64,000 bases of DNA. It comes from Termitomyces sp. T153 (lineage: Eukaryota > Basidiomycota > Agaricomycetes > Agaricales > Lyophyllaceae). Of this stretch, positions 63,098 through 64,000 are shown one piece after another (positions within the stretch are counted from its first letter, which is position 1; the number at the start of each line of letters is the position of its first letter). The notes beneath the pieces were generated by a model. That model worked only from the letters and a program-made list of their open reading frames with translations. It was not told the origin of the DNA and ran no database searches. The stretch spans positions 62,001-126,000 of the forward strand of contig JACKQL020000059.1 in NCBI GenBank assembly GCA_018296165.2. The letters are read 5' to 3'. A program made the translations under genes and the position numbers.

Positions 63098-64000
63098 TCA
63101 AGAACAATCACTCCCCCCCTCCCCCGCACCAACCAACCCCCAAAGCACCCCCAACACCTCCCCCGTCTCCCGCCCAACCCTCCACCTCGCATCAGTCCCC
63201 CTCCCACTCGTCGAACACGTCTCCGCACCCTCAACCTCATTCAGCCTCCTCAACAACTTCTCATCACCGCTTATCGCTAGTATAAATGTCGGTTCGATGA
63301 CCCCCCCACTGCTGCTGGCTCCGCTGCCAACGCTGCCAACGCCAACGTCAGGGTTCATCCATGCGCGCGTGAGTAGGGATGAGGAGGACGAGGAGGAGGA
63401 CGAGGCAGCAGAGGACCGCACGGGCCCGTTAGGATGGAGTATCGCGCCGACGGCCGTAGACCGCGATACATTATTCGGAAGAACAAGGAACGAGTTCCGA
63501 CCTGGTATAATCCGCAGTCCATATTGTTCGCCGAGGCTGTATGTGTATGCATGCGTGTGTGTGTGGGGGGGAGGGGGATGGGTTCGAAGTTGTCGTCACG
63601 TTAATCAGTTAATCACATAACCGAATCAGATATCGAGGAACCCACCTATCAAAAATATGATTCTGCGCCTCCGCAGCCTGTCTCCTCGCCCACGTCCTCC
63701 CCGGATCCTCAACGACCCCAACCCCAACCCCAATACTGTCATCATCACCCTGCACCTGCATCGTACCACCCCCACCCGTCCAGAACCGGAACACGATCGA
63801 CGCGTCCCGCTCTTCGATGAAACTCCCAGGCGTGCGTTCCGCAAACTACGCGGTGTGGGGACACGCCACAATCAACGTCAGTCACTCTCTCACACATACG
63901 GGAGACACACGAGGGAAGGGGAGACACACGCGCACTCACATAATGCAGAATCTCTAAACACGCCGTCTTCCATGACAAGTTGAAGTTGGATACCATGTTC
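63098..64000 (-). CDS. trehalose-phosphate synthase/phosphatase family, C-terminal part (runs off window)
   Basis: The last three exons of a gene whose 5' part lies beyond 64000. They read VSNFNLSWKTACLEILHY, then FAERTPGSFIEERDASIVFR with ARRQAAEAQNHIFDR, then LGEQYGLRIIPGRNSFLVLP, NNVSRSTAVGAILHP, a Ser-rich and Gly/Ser-rich insert, FILAISGDEKLLRRLNEVEG and AETCSTSGRGTDARWRV. These are landmarks of the trehalose-6-phosphate phosphatase (HAD) domain at the C-terminus of fungal TPS-type proteins, which act in making the stress sugar trehalose. The two introns have GT-AG ends. The stop is at 63098-63100. Whether the protein is catalytic or a regulatory subunit cannot be judged without the N-terminus. 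Confidence 0.8.

Overview
The window reads as nuclear DNA of a mushroom-forming basidiomycete (Agaricomycetes). Almost every gene is cut by introns of about 45-60 bases with GT-AG ends. The gene content also fits: tyrosine-kinase-like kinases with HGDLK in place of HRDLK, giant DUF6606/DUF3638/DUF3645 proteins, a chromodomain Ty3/gypsy element and a hAT transposase of agaric type. No species can be named from sequence alone. All protein calls were made by reading translations by eye.

Left half (0.3-23.1 kb): mostly single-copy housekeeping genes. In order: mitochondrial oxodicarboxylate carrier (+); two tandem tyrosine-kinase-like kinases (-), the second of which appears to run on through two ordinary introns into an RNA-recognition motif; a rhodanese-domain protein (-) divergent from an oligoribonuclease/REX2-like DEDDh exonuclease (+); an intron-containing tRNA-Arg(UCG) (-); an FMP46-like redox protein (+); a class II aldolase/adducin-like gene with a frameshift and a stop (+); a 46-residue OST4-like subunit of oligosaccharyltransferase (-); a secreted acid phosphatase of the phosphoesterase family (-); a SNF2/ISWI-like remodeller with a C-terminal PHD finger (+); and a MICOS MIC26/MIC27-type protein (+).

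Middle (23.3-44.8 kb): two head-to-tail copies (-) of a giant (~3,000 residue) DUF6606-DUF3638-DUF3645 protein with the same intron plan. The downstream copy (23.3-32.9 kb) has one in-frame TGA where its sister has Trp. The other copy looks intact. One patch is far more alike between the copies than the rest.

Right third (44.8-64 kb): a small tandem-repeat field, a deleted copy of the 3' end of a trehalose-phosphate synthase/phosphatase gene, then a transposon island, then an ankyrin gene and the start of a second copy of the trehalose gene 3' end that runs off the window. In the island a hAT transposase remnant was cut by a complete 8.45-kb Ty3/gypsy chromovirus (369-bp LTRs, TSD GCTAC). The chromovirus was cut in turn by a 1.18-kb solo LTR and by a 1.1-kb unknown block. 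Two more solo LTRs of the same family lie outside it, and all three solo LTRs have perfect 5-bp target duplications. Older island DNA is nearly free of CpG, and the two gypsy LTRs differ almost only by TG-versus-CA pairs, the two decay products of CpG. The youngest solo LTR still keeps its CpGs. The ankyrin gene joins an N-terminal four-helix (MLKL-NTD-like) region to about six ankyrin repeats, a layout suggestive of fungal cell-death or non-self-recognition proteins.
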